NCBI GenBank assembly: GCA_021234155.1 | Contig: JAJEKV010000021.1 | Coordinates: 13,579,760-13,643,759, forward strand | DNA: 64,000 nt | Origin: Isoetes taiwanensis | Taxonomy: Eukaryota; Streptophyta; Lycopodiopsida; Isoetales; Isoetaceae | Direction of reading: 5' to 3' | Translations under genes and position numbers: made by a program | Notes under the pieces: model-generated | Databases searched by the model: none | What the model was told of the DNA's origin: nothing | The model's input: only the letters and a program-made list of their open reading frames with translations | In this document: positions 22,101 through 32,808 of the stretch, in pieces | How positions within the stretch are numbered: the stretch's first letter is position 1 | Layout of the letters: the number at the start of each line of letters is the position of its first letter

Positions 22101-24044
22101 TTTATGGATTTGTTGCAAAGTTTCTGCAATCTAGAGAGGCAAGTGGCGAGCCAACTTGGGCATGTATTCAGTCTGAAGAGCATTAGCCCACATGTTTTTA
22201 TGGATTTCTTTGCAAAGTTTCGCAATCTAGAGAGGCAAGTGGGCGAGCCAACTTGGGCATGTATTTGGTGCGAAGAGCATTAGCCCACGATCGATCTTGA
22301 AGACATTTGTTGTGCAGCTAAAAGCGCCCCAGCTAAGCGTGAGTATCACCTTGAAAAAAAGCACAAAGTGTGGACCATCATTAAACTTATCCTATGTTTC
22401 CACCAGATAGAAATCATGTATAACATAAGCCATTGGCTGAACAAGACAAAGAATTAAGAAATCCTTATCATCACAGGGGATGAGCTGAAAAGTAAGGAGA
22501 GCACAAAAAAGACCTTTGTCTTAGATGGAAAGATTTGGCCAGAGAGTAAGCAAATCCTTGCTGGTGAGGGTCTCTTGAAGAGCTCCATTAGCATTAAACC
22601 ACTTGAGCAAAAAAAGATATCGATGGGACTGAATATAGTCCAAATAGCTCGTGGGTTTTGGAAAATCACCAGGTGTGTGGACTCGAGGGCTATGTAAATC
22701 TCATGCTGTTGATGACCGTCATCTGCAGACTGAATTGTCAGCTTCACTGATGTTCCAGATCATGGATTCTATTGTCTTTTTCAGTAAGGAGATGGAGTTG
22801 TTCCTTGATCTTGCGGTGAGGATGCGTGGCCTATGAAGACGAAGGAGTTGGAATGGAGACCTGTAGCTGAAGACTCGCAATCGTAGCGTCATCCACGATC
22901 TTTTATTTTTGCATGTCACTGAGCTGCGCTTGCAATTCTGTGACCTGAGTTGGAACTGCTGCTAACTGTCCTTCCAAAATAGCAATGCGTATTTTACCCT
23001 GTGTAATGACATGTCGTTGATGGGTATATTCTTTCTATAAGCCTGTGTAGAAAGCCTCTAAGTCAACAAGAAGTTTGTCCTCGATCGTTGCCAAAAGCTC
23101 AGTGATGGTAGCCTGTAGTTGGGCTTGTCGTTCTTCCAGAGCAATGCGTATCTCTTGTTCCTTTAGAAGTGCAGTCCGTGTCTTGGCACTATGTTTGGTC
23201 TGAAGGCCGTCTTCCAATGCCCTGGTTTTGAGCATGAGCTGTCTGAAGATCACGCTTCAATGCGTCAGTGAAATCCATATAGTCTTTGATGTCATTCATG
23301 AGGTGATCTTGAGATTCCTGGAGTCTAAGCATGCAACTGGCCACATTCTGCTCATATTCATACATGGCTCTTTTGGATGGTGGAGGGATAATCGACAGGA
23401 TAGGGAAAGAAGGATGTGGAACGATTTGTGTGGACGCGTGGGAAACTTGATGAGCAATGGAGGCATCAGCGTGAGTAGACTGAGAGGAGGTGACACTGAT
23501 GACCTTAGACGGGGAGGGGTGCGCATATGGCTCAGTGAGCAGTCGATGAGAAGGTTGGGCCTTAGGGCATGGCCAAGAGGTTTCTTCTTGAAGTTCACGG
23601 ACAACGCGAATGACAAAATGGGTTCGACTAGAAGCTTGAGAGGTGGCATCTAAGTGTTTGGTGGAAAAGCGACTAAGGTCTGGGAGGCATTGATTGATAA
23701 TGGCCTGGAAATAGGTGTCCATAGCCGAATCAAGACCCGAGCTCGAAGACTGGCGAAGGCGGTCTACTTCATGGAGAAGTCGTTGGAAGAGAATTTGGGG
23801 CCAATCAATGAAACTGATGGAGTGAATAGCAGCAATGGCAGTATGGAAGAAGTGCTTATTGATGTGAGTGTTCTTGATAGAATACCCATAGAATTTGTGC
23901 CACAAAATCTTAATAAAAGCTTCATGCGACTTAGCAATGTTCATAAGCTTGTGGGTGGTGGCAGCATGGGGGGCTTGTCCATAAACTGTGGCATCATGAT
24001 CCTGCAAAGCAACACAATTTAAAGGAGTGTGTCTAGATAGTTGA
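19186..24044. repeat. Segmental tandem duplication, copy 2
   Basis: It matches 13337-17868. The ~327-bp greater length is explained by the MITE at 20983-21302 plus its 5-bp target duplication. At its right end copy 2 continues into the upstream part of the shared coding region (24045-24400), which copy 1 lacks. Confidence 0.95.
20983..21302. mobile_element. MITE, 320 bp, 21-bp TIRs and 5-bp target duplication
   Basis: The empty site is preserved at the equivalent place in duplicate copy 1 (CGATCTGTCAAAG, about 15136). The terminal inverted repeat GGTAAAAGCATGTTAGGGTGT is exact at both ends. The flanking duplication is ATCTG on each side. The interior is AT-rich with palindromic GGTACC/GGGTACTGGGTACC motifs near the left end. 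No open frame is convincing. A 5-bp duplication does not fit the commonest plant TIR superfamilies (TA, 3, 8 or 9 bp). Confidence 0.93.
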
Positions 24045-24400
24045 AATACCTGCGCCAAAAGACTTTGATTGAGAGTGATCCCGAGTTTGGTCTACCATTG
24101 TTTGGTACACAACATCCGTCTTGACCAAATGGGTGACAAACTGCCGAAGTTGAGCCGGATTTGGATCAGGGGGTTCTTGATTGATGAAATAAAGCAACCC
24201 CGCCCTTTCTGCAACCTCTCGGCTGGAGCCGCCGAGAGCCTCCCGAACACTCGGTGTGGAGAAAATCACAGATGTAAAAAGATCAGGATTCATGGGTGCA
24301 GTGGCCTGAAGAGTTGCCAATTTTGGTGAAGTGGCCACGATGATTGAAGCAAAGAGTTGAGAGCGGAAGGCGAAGAGCAGAAAGATGTTTGCTTTTGAGC
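23189..24400 (-). pseudogene. Unidentified coding region upstream of coiled coil, copy 2 (longest version)
   Basis: On the minus strand a frame running from about 24400 (ATSPKLATLQATAPMNPDLF) to about 24035 continues, after a frameshift near 24040-24070, into a 289-codon stretch ending at 23189. Features in order: an N-terminal globular part (PSVREALGGSSREVAERAGL), a helical part (KLMNIAKSHEAFIKILWHKF, then FHTAIAAIHSISFIDWPQIL), a Ser/Pro-rich linker, and the start of a coiled-coil region. The first clear ATG is at about APMNPDL; the frame reads further upstream without an ATG. The helical part faintly recalls the plant retroelement-associated domain that ends in a WFPSLIT-like motif, but this is only a resemblance. 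It lies downstream, on the same strand, of the gypsy integrase at 34650-35990 once the Helitron is removed, so it may be an extra ORF of that element. Confidence 0.45.
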
Positions 24401-24835
24401 ATTAAGGTTCATGTCTATTCAGCAGAGATTCTTATAGGCAGTCCAGAAAACGGAATTAGAACTGTGAAAACTTTGCCAGATGGCAAGATCGCGGAAGAGA
24501 AGGATCGAGAAGCAGAATTTTGGCTAAGTCCCAGAAAGCCAATTGAAGGAAGATCAATGGTTGAGATTGACAGGAATGAACGGTGCGATACGACGTTGTG
24601 GTGGTGGACGAATAATGATTTGACATAGCCGGGGTTTAAATGGGCGTAATTAAGATGGGCAACTCTAGAGTTCAAACGGTTTAATGAAAGAGGTGGCAGA
24701 AGCAGCAGGCCAGAGAGAAGGTAACACTCTAGATTTTCAGCGAGATATAGGAATCTGGGATTGGAATGTACCCCGAATATGGACAGGCCAGCAAAAATTG
24801 ATTGAGCCACCGTGGCATGCAAGAGTCGGTAGGGC

Positions 24836-24843
24836 TATATAAG
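24836..24843 (+). promoter_or_regulatory. TATA box
   Basis: TATATAAG lies 41 bases upstream of the ATG at 24884, so transcription would be expected to start about 10 bases before that ATG. It could also be the promoter of a retroelement LTR. Confidence 0.55.
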
Positions 24844-24883
24844 ACGAACAAGGAGTGAAGCGAGAACACTATCAGTTGCAGCG

Positions 24884-25120
24884 ATGGAGATTGTGAACAC
24901 CATGCCTAAGAACTGCCTTGAATGGATTACCTGCCGGATGAATGATCTGGATTTCTGGAAGATGAAGAACCGTGGCATTCCCATGGATGGCTGGCTGGCT
25001 GGGGCTGTGGATAATCCCAACCCCATGTCCAATTATCAGGGCGTAATTCTACATCTGCGCTATGATCCAGAGCAGGGTTATATGATCATGCGGGCCCGCG
25101 CTGCTCCCAACCCGGAGTAG
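24884..25120 (+). CDS. Small hypothetical protein, 78 aa
   Basis: An intact frame MEIVNTMPKNCLEWITCRMN to ARAAPNPE, with a plausible leader between it and the TATA box at 24836. It is Met- and Trp-rich, with no signal peptide and no membrane segment. I do not recognise it. Downstream is the paired motif AGTAAGGGCAATGCCC / AGTAAGGGCTATGCCC (about 25156-25199) and then the Helitron at 25224, so any original 3' end is separated from it. An antisense shadow of a retroelement is the main alternative. A second plus-strand frame at 24344-24628 (VHVYSAEILIGSPENGIRTV) may be related. Confidence 0.3.
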   Translation: MEIVNTMPKNCLEWITCRMNDLDFWKMKNRGIPMDGWLAGAVDNPNPMSNYQGVILHLRYDPEQGYMIMRARAAPNPE

Positions 25121-25223
25121 CCATAAAATTTAGAGTAGGATTTTGTGTATAGAGTAAGGGCAATGCCCCCTGCAACTAAGTAAGGGCTATGCCCAATTTT
25201 TGTAATCGTACTCTTCTATGGAA

Positions 25224-25260
25224 TCTATATCTATATATAATAATAAAGCCATTTTAGGAT
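25224..25260 (+). other. Helitron 5' terminus
   Basis: TC-rich/AT-rich start (TCTATATCTATATATAATAATAAAG in two parts) preceded by A. A diverged copy of the subterminal region (GCGCCATCTTG..., CCCTTCGATTTA) recurs at about 26320-26460, so pieces of a second Helitron start may lie inside. Confidence 0.65.
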
Positions 25261-25414
25261 AGTTTGTGCGCAATCTTGCGCGTTGAATTTTTTTAAATTA
25301 TTTTTGTCCCTTCGATTTAGTAAATTATTTTTGTCCCTTTGATTTATCTGCTGTAGACGGTTTTTTCTTTCTCTCTATTTGACCTCTCTCACGGCTCCTG
25401 TAGTCGGACCCCTC

Positions 25415-25860
25415 TTTGCAATGAAGTGGTTCGACTTGCTCTTCTGCAACAAATGGCTTTTGCTGTGAGTTCCCTTCTCAAAGATGATTATGCGGAATCT
25501 AATTTTTCTCGATTTTTGACACTAATGGCTTGTGTGTAAATGCTCCTAGGTATTCATTTTTTAATTGGCGATCTGAGTCGTCAATGAAGTGGTTGGACTT
25601 GCTCTTCTGCAACAAATGGCTCTTGCTGTGAGTCCCCTTCTCAATATCTTTAGTTTTTAGAGCAGAATAAGCTTTTGAAAGAACAGGATTGGTATTATGT
25701 TTAGTTTGAGCATGAATTTACCATATTGTTTTAGCTGGGTCCTACAGGCCCTTCGTCATGAAAAGATGTTTCAATTTTCTCTATTTAATTCCTTGCTTTG
25801 AGTTTCTACTGGCCTAGACATTAGAGCAGAATAAGCCTTTGAAAGAACAGGATTGGTATT
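25415..25860 (+). repeat. Tandem duplication in the Helitron
   Basis: CAATGAAGTGGTTCGACTTG and the following ~60 bp occur at about 25418 and 25583. AGAGCAGAATAAGCTTTTGA and its continuation occur at about 25661 and 25822. The first block ends TTTTGCTGTGAGT, which would serve as a 5' splice site, so it may be duplicated exon sequence. Confidence 0.75.
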
Positions 25861-26519
25861 AGAAGGCTGAGCTTCATTAGACTTAAACAATAACACAAGG
25901 GAAATAGCTGATGATTGAAGCTTGGAATAAATAAGTGTTTCAATCTGATCATGTCTCCTATTTTCAGTTCTTGCATAAAGAAGCTGCTTCTGCGGTTGAT
26001 TAAGGAAATGTTAATCTGGACTTTAATGTTATAATGGTCACAAATAGAAATATGTTTATGCTCTCTAGACAATGCTTGAAGACCATACATGATTTGATGT
26101 TGTATCATCGATGATTCCCCCAGCACCATAAAGCTTCTCCTTCAATTCCTTTTAACTGCTTAAGGTAATCATTTCATTAGTTGCAAGCTGCTCCCTGACC
26201 TGCTCCTGCCTGTAAAGAAGTTGCTTCAAGAATAACAAGGCTTCTTGGGAAGTTTTCAAATCCCGGCATTCAGTTGAGGCTGTTGCTCAACTATGGAATA
26301 TCAACACCTTGGCTTTCATGCGCCATCTTGGCCCTCAATTTTTTTACTTCAATTTTATCCCTTCGATTTACCGGTTTCTTTTCCACAACCCGCGCTTCTT
26401 ATTTCTGTGCACCATCTTGTCCCTTCATTTTTTAAAATTATTTTCATCTGTTCGATTTACAGTTTTTCATGCCCGTCTATTGCTTGGGCATAGCCTCTTG
26501 ATATGTCCAGGAGTTAGAT

Positions 26520-26800
26520 GATCCCTCCGAGAAGTTTGCCGGATCAACACTACAATAACCAAAAACTTGTTAGGTCGAAAGACGCATCATTACCAATGGA
26601 TTTATCCTGTTCGTCATTGCAAGAATCTTGTGGCGCATCATCTGCTCTCATTCCAACCTTGGATCAGCTCTGTTTCTGCTGTGTCCGTTCAAACTCAAAC
26701 AAGGTTTAACTCAAATGCATGGATGCATAGATGCATTGATCTGCTGGTGGGAAGCATGAACGCAACTCTGCATATGAATCCGATAGTGCAGGAATGAAAC
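26520..26800 (+). pseudogene. Unidentified exon-like fragment in the Helitron
   Basis: A 76-codon frame (LLGRKTHHYQWIYPVRHCKN, then SVSAVSVQTQTRFNSNAWMH). The Ser/Arg-rich middle could be an organelle-targeting leader. No family recognised. Confidence 0.25.
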
Positions 26801-27315
26801 TTATAGCAAGAGACAAAGGTACATCTGTTTATCGAAAAACTTCTCTCTGATTCTAGGTTTTTCACTGGAAAGTTTTAGCTCTAAATTAGTATTCAGCTTC
26901 TTTATATTTGTGAATGATCTACAAACTTGCACAGGGAAGTTTATTTTGTAACTAGAACTGTGGCTGTCACTGCCCTGTTGGTTCTTTTCTTGCTTAAACT
27001 ATTTTTGCCTCCAAATGTTTTTTTAAGGAATCACAGCAAAATGCTCGAAACATTCTGTATAACACATTCATTTCCTGCAAGGCTTATCAGAACCCTCACG
27101 TAGATAGTGTAAATAACAAGAGGCATCAAACACTTGGATTTAGAGCCTGCATCTTTGACAATTTGAACATGTAGACATATTGCACTTGATAATGAGTTGA
27201 GAGGTCAATCATTGTGTTGTGTCAATATATTCGAAATTTTGAAGTGGATATTGACATCCATGTCTTAAGCATCACATGGATCGTTAAAACGTTGTACATT
27301 CTGGTTGTCTACAGG

Positions 27316-27439
27316 AATACGATGCCTGCTTCAGAATTGGACTAGATGTCAAAATGGTTGATCTTGGCCATGATGCGTCGTTTGGAAGCATCGGAAAAGC
27401 CATTCATTTTCCTGGTTCGGCCGAGTTCCACCCTCTCAT
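27316..27439 (+). pseudogene. Unidentified captured exon with intact splice sites
   Basis: An open frame reading EYDACFRIGLDVKMVDLGHD and then SFGSIGKAIHFPGSAEFHPL, directly preceded by GTCTACAG (3' splice site) and followed by GTATGTAA (5' splice site). The quality of both junctions suggests a real exon taken as genomic DNA. I do not recognise the protein. Confidence 0.45.
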
Positions 27440-28039
27440 GTATGTAATTTGACATTTGAATGTATCTCTTGAGGATTTGGTTTCTCACTTATGTACTTGC
27501 TAAATTAGTTACGTCACCAAGCATACTTTCACAGCCTTGAGGACTTCTGAAGCTCCCCATATAGAGTTATATAGCATAGTAAACAAAACATAAATGGTGG
27601 GATACGAAAGACCCCTACCATTATGTTAGGCTTGAACAGAAGGATAATTATGATGTGTTGATAGTAGGTGGAGAGGACACTGACACTGGGATGAAAGTAT
27701 GAGATTGAGGAAGATAGATCCTTAGGCTGCATTGACAGACTGGGCAAGAAAAAGGTGGACAATGGCTGGGGATGTTTTGTACAAGTGGACAGGACAGATG
27801 TGGGTTTAGTCACTTGCTTTGTTTGTACATACAACGTATATAGTAGGCAATCAATTCAAGTGTGCTCCTGCGGATAATAAAAGTGTCCTATGGATGGCAA
27901 ATTTTTGTTCCCTAGATTACTACTAATTCATACTTCTGGATTACAATATTACAGGAAAGTAGTTGAACTTTCAAGTTTCTAAGTAACCATTTCCGTTGTC
28001 TAAAACAAGTATGAAGTCTGTCTTGGAGCCCATACCTTT

Positions 28040-28320
28040 CAGGTTTATGAACATGCCATCTTTAGTCTCTAATCATGTGTTTGTTGTATATATTCTAAGC
28101 CTATGAATGTATTTGATACGCTGTCGTGAAGAGATGCTATCGTGAAGAGATGCTTCCCATGTATTTGATACGCTGTCATGAAGAGATGCTATATCATGGA
28201 ATACCATAATTGCAGGGTATGCCCACCATGGCCATGCAAAGAAAGCATTTATACTGCTTTGGCAAATGCAGCATGCCATGAGCGAATTCAGCCCACTCAA
28301 GTTACTTTAGTTAGGCAATA
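28040..28320 (+). pseudogene. PPR-protein fragment captured in the Helitron
   Basis: The frame reads VFDTLS, a stop, RDAISWNTIIAGYAHHGHAK and KAFILLWQMQHA, then LKLL and a stop. The RDxxSWNxxIxGYAxHGxxxxA pattern is that of plant organellar PPR (PLS-type) repeats. The VFDTLSRRDA segment is partly duplicated (about 28107-28190). Intact family members act in RNA processing in plastids or mitochondria; this piece of under 80 codons with stops cannot. Confidence 0.7.
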
Positions 28321-28782
28321 AGTGTTTGTAGTGTTGTATTTATTTGTTCCAGAAGTGCTACTTCATTGCAAAAAATGCAGCATTGTAATTGTTGTAGCTC
28401 ATGGTGCGTTTAACCTGCCCATCTTGCACTAAAGTTCTGACTTTGCATAGAGATTACTTGGTAGGCTGCATTCTAGATGGCATCTAATTTTGTTTTTAAA
28501 CATATAATATAAGTATCCAATCATTTCAGAAGAAGGCATTTCAGAATGTATGTTGTTAATGATTGAGCCTCCCTTTTTTATTCCAGGAAATGGCCTGAGA
28601 TTAGCTGCCCATAACTACTTTAATATTTGATGAAGATGTTGATTTGGAGAAATGAATACTGTTATGAAGGAATTAATGGACCAGACAAATTGTCAGACAT
28701 GAAGCTTAGCAATTCGAGGTATGATGCCTATAACAAACTAGGTGAGGTTCTATTCTCTAAAAGGGTAGAGTGAACAATCGTG

Positions 28783-29440
28783 TGTGTGTGGCCTTGTCAA
28801 GAGCCAAAGAAGGTTTTCACATATTTGGCAACGCCAACATTCTATCAGAAAAGAGCAGGTTGTGGAGAAATGTCATTCAAAATCTCAAGGATCTTGGCCG
28901 ATAGGTCCCGAACTTATATTATCTTTGTCGAGTCACCAAAATCTGAAACAACAATTTACGTGGTGAGAAATTTAAACAAGTCGAAGATGGTGGATCACGA
29001 TCAACAATGTGAATACCGGTTAAAATGTGGGCATGCTTGTCCAAGACGTTGCCATATAGGAACACATGAGACAATGTTCTGCTCCAAAAGATGTTTGAAG
29101 CCATTTGGTAACTGTCCGCATAGGTGCATGGCATCGTGCCACATGGGGGAAGAATGTCCACCCTGTCAGGTGCTCGTAGAAAAAAATATACCAAGTTGTG
29201 GACATATAAGTTCTGTGCCATGCTCAAAACCTGCAGATGGTGCATCCTGCATATGTACATAAACTGTTATCATGTGGTCACCAATGCACCAAAAGATGTG
29301 GCAAAACTTGGAACGCAGTCTGCAATACAAGGGTATTGAAGGACCTGCCATGTTGTCATTCAATGATGTTAGAATGCCATCAAGATCTCCTGCAAAGATG
29401 GATATAAAACAAACATCATTAATTGTCATTAACCTTGGTT
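28783..29440 (+). pseudogene. NFX1-type zinc-finger helicase fragment (ZNFX1/UPF1-like)
   Basis: The end of an SF1 helicase core is followed by NFX1-type zinc fingers, the family's normal order. From 28791 the frame reads ALSRAKEGFHIFGNANILSE and SRLWRNVIQNLKDLG. After a frameshift comes IGPELILSLSSHQNLKQQFT, and after another shift comes LKCGHACPRRCHIGTHETMF, CPHRCMASCHMGEECPPC and IPSCGHISSVPC. A third shift near 29255 gives KLLSCGHQCTKRCGKTWNAV, ending in TAA at about 29406. Intact relatives bind RNA and act in RNA surveillance. Three frame breaks and loss of the upstream helicase core make this a pseudogene fragment. Confidence 0.85.
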
Positions 29441-29927
29441 AAATCTGAAAGTTTGGCAAGTTATGGGTTAAATGACTATTAGTGTCTTGGTTCTTGTACA
29501 AGAGATAGTAATCCTATTTGGCCACATGGTTATGATTAGATCTTCTACAATACATGCGATGCATGGATTCAATAGCAATTTCTTAAGCTAAGAATTCAAT
29601 AGCAATTTCTTAAGCTCTTAAGATTGAACGTAGGCAATATTTTGGCAGCAAAAATTTTAGAACATACTGGAAGCTTGGATTCAGAACACTCGAGCTCAAG
29701 TTCCATCTGACATTTTGTGACTGACCAAGGAGAGCTTTAGCTGCAACAACTGCCTTTCATCTGTTCGGGGCTTTCACCTGTCACATATGGGGATCAGGAT
29801 AATATGATGGTATGTGCATTGCTTTTGTACAATGCAGCAAATGCTAATTGATTTTTGCAATATGATATTGTGGATTAGGTCATGGGCAATGTATTTTTCT
29901 TTTGATATATTGGCATTGCCCGTTTTC

Positions 29928-30037
29928 AACTGAGATTGTGCTAGCTATCCGTCTATAATGCACATCTACATTAACCTATAATAACTGAGATTGTGCTAGC
30001 TATCCGTCTATAATGCACATCTACATTAACCTATAAT
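29928..30037. repeat. 55-bp exact tandem duplication
   Basis: Two adjacent copies of AACTGAGATTGTGCTAGCTA through CATTAACCTATAAT, apparently identical, hence recent. Confidence 0.9.
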
Positions 30038-30121
30038 ATATGCACACGTTACATCAATTACATACACGTACATATGCACAAAAAAAGGAAAAATTGAAAA
30101 AAGGAGAGAATTATCTAATTT

Positions 30122-30157
30122 AGCTGTGGGTGCATGTGCATCTCACCACCCACAGCT
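30122..30157. repeat. Hairpin, 11-bp stem
   Basis: AGCTGTGGGTG and CACCCACAGCT separated by 14 bases. It lies inside the Helitron; role unknown. Confidence 0.7.
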
Positions 30158-31574
30158 TTACAATGTACACACCCACATGTACATACAAACAATCAACATA
30201 CGACTACCAACCAACTAATATGATCTTTATTTGCGCCAGTTTCTATTTGTAATGTCTTTTGCCATGTAGTTTGTACATCAACTAATTTAATTGCTACATT
30301 TTATCTGGAGGGCGAGCAATCGCCATGTTTGCACATTTAAGCAAAGAATCTAAAGCTCAAGTTAGAAATGGGCAGCAACAGGTTCCTGAGAAAGTTGGTG
30401 GCTAGCATTTTATATGAATCTTAAATCGTGTGATTCTGAACTACCTACAAAAATTGGTAGTATCTTTAGTTGTTTTTGTGGTGTGGGTATGTATTGATGA
30501 GGTATATAGTTTTGGCTTGCTTTGGAACTGTTCAATGTTCCATGTGCCTTTGCTCTGTGTGCCATGTTTCTATCTTTCTAATCGATTGCTTGGTTCACAC
30601 TTAGCTTTCCTTTGCAGTTTCAAGAGGTCCCTTTTGTCCAGCTAAGATATATTAGCTCCAAATGATCATTTTGAGCTATTAAACTCATTGAGAACATACG
30701 AATATCCTAGCAATGGGTCCTGTTGGGTGAAATATATTGGATCTATTCATCATAGAATGCATGATAGCAGGAATAATGGAGCAGAAGCTTCTTGTTTAAA
30801 AGATATTTGCTTTTTCATCTCCATAACTCTGGTTAAAATGGAATTCTACAATTCCATTTCAGAAGGGCTTATGTAGGCTTCCAAATAAATGTCAATCAAA
30901 TTTCATGTCTAAAAATATATTTCTGGACAAAGGGTCACTTAATTGTCTTGAGAAAGCTCTGTGTTGGTATTTCAAGAAGGTGCACCCACTGCCACCATTT
31001 AGGCAATGCAAAGTTATGACTTTCAATATGGCACTTCCTATTTATTGTTCTTACTTATTTTTGCTAGGGCAGAAGCTTTGGTTACAAACTTTCATGCTTG
31101 CAAGATAAGACAGTAAAGTCATCTGGATCCTTAAGCTCTTGCACAACAAATGCCCACAGATACTTGCCCAACCGTTCAAAATTTGCATCGGTTGCCTAGC
31201 TTTTCGGCCAGATTTGTTCCAGTTGATTCTAACTTTCCACACAATTAGCAGGTCATCCACACAATTAGTAGGTTATTATATCTTCATTTCTGAACCCACC
31301 TGGTCCGGGCCATTGTTCATACGTGGCTATGAAACGTTACATGTTTATTAGGGTAATAGTGCTCCATTTTCTGTTCCAGTTTTTCAAGAAATGTAACTGC
31401 AGACCTCTCGAGTTATGGGCTTGCATGTAATTCTGTTTGAAAATTCCTATGAGGCTAGAAGCGACATGTGGCCCACTATATATCAACTCTAGCAATGGTT
31501 ACCTTTACAAGGATTTTGGGTGCGAGTATGATTGTGGTGAATACCAAGGATATCATTGTTGTGAGTTCCTATTG

Positions 31575-31932
31575 ACAAACCATTACATTACACACCTTAA
31601 AACCCTTAAACCCCTTTTTGTTTGGGTGTATATTCACACGGGGGGTGACTCCGGGCAACGAGAGCTGTTAAACAGGCATATTCACCCATTATTCCTTAAT
31701 CTACACCGTCCACAAAATTCCTCGTTTATGGGGTATGGATGTATAGAAATTATGATACTGTATAACAAGATTTGAAAAATACTATAAGATTTCAGATAAC
31801 ATACTATATGGTGTTGATTTTGTACGTACAAAACATAATTATAAGGGCTCTTGCCCGAAGTCACCCCCGTGTGAATATACACCCAAACAAAAGGGGTTTA
31901 AGGGTTTTAAGGTGTGTAATGTAATGGTTTGT
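31575..31932. repeat. Long-arm foldback, composite element copy 2
   Basis: Arms 31575-31649 and 31860-31932 are near-perfect reverse complements (about 73-75 bp). The middle is clearly related to the copy 1 foldback (CTCCGGGCAACGAGAGCTGT, ACTATATGGTGTTGATTTTG). Confidence 0.88.
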
Positions 31933-32214
31933 ATTATAACTTAAAAAATTTTGCCTTCCGGGGCAAAAAAAAAAACAAACATTATATCATACTTGGAAGA
32001 AGAGCACTTAAACCATGTGCTTTGCCATGGCACATATGTTGTCGTATATTTAAAAATGCCATCTTGGATACATATGTTATGGGGAATAATCAAACATCTC
32101 CACAAGTAAATCGAAGTTAAGATTTGCCTTGCATAGGGTGTTATAGAATTGCAAGGCAACTTAAATGGATGGGCATAAACTCGAAATGAACATAAATACT
32201 TGAGCACTTCAACC

Positions 32215-32808
32215 GAATAAGCACAACTTTTACAAGAACTCGAGGGGTATTCTATGTTCCAATAAGGCCCGTTGCAAAAAAATCACTTGTATTTCTTGCT
32301 TCATAGCCTTGGGCCCATATGTATCTCAACGATTGTAACGATCTAGCGTGGGTCGCAATTCCGGCCTCAATAATAGGACAATCCCCGAAGTTCAAGCTTC
32401 CTAAGCCCGAACCCCTCATTATTCTCTCCAACACAGCCCAAAAGAAGCCACCTAATCTTTCCACCATATCTGCCAATGTGGGCTAAACTTCATTTGTAAG
32501 TCCACCATGGCGTATATAAATAGCCAAACGAACCATATTTGAACATCCCTCTAGCAAATTCTTCACGCCATCATCAAATGAAGGTGTGGTTCTCATGTCA
32601 CCGAATGCGCGGATAATCTTTGAATCGGTGATATTTGATGCATAAATTGCTTGATTTGTAAACATCTGCAGTTTTGAGCCAGACAAAGTAGCCGCCAATG
32701 TGATACAAAACCATGCTGGTGCTCTAAATTTTCAATCTGAAGACTCCTAAGCTTTTTACAATGGTTGCCAAGCACTTCAAGTCCTGCATCTCCAATGATG
32801 TTTCGCAC
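32215..32808 (-). pseudogene. COI1-like F-box/LRR gene fragment (3' end), captured
   Basis: The minus-strand reading starts after a 3' splice site (TATAG) at 32808 with VRNIIGDAGLEVLGNHCKKL. It continues through YASNITDSKIIRAFGDM, DDGVKNLLEGCSNMVRLAIY and IRHGGLT, then LRYIWAQGYEARNTSDFF, and after a frameshift GPYWNIEYP. These follow in order the C-terminal LRRs of COI1, the jasmonate co-receptor F-box protein of SCF ubiquitin ligases (VRNVIGDRGLEVL, RQGGLT, LRYLWVQGYRAS and RPYWNIE are the family landmarks). At least two stops or frameshifts break it, and the F-box and most LRRs are absent. The retained splice site argues for capture of genomic DNA. Confidence 0.88.

Larger units (their letters stand above)
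29441..31572. other. Helitron interior without a recognised gene
   Basis: Apart from the tandem duplication and hairpin there are only short AT-rich frames. A 112-codon frame starting at 31437 (SSNGYLYKDFGCEYDCGEYQ) is Tyr/Cys-rich and is cut by the composite element. Part of its sequence (GGGTGCGAGTATGATTG) recurs at about 34197 beyond that element. Confidence 0.4.

Noticed and set aside
24344-24628. A 94-codon plus-strand frame as a separate gene
   Set aside because: No promoter or homology of its own, and it overlaps the opposite-strand upstream region of the unidentified ORF. It is mentioned only under the small ORF at 24884.
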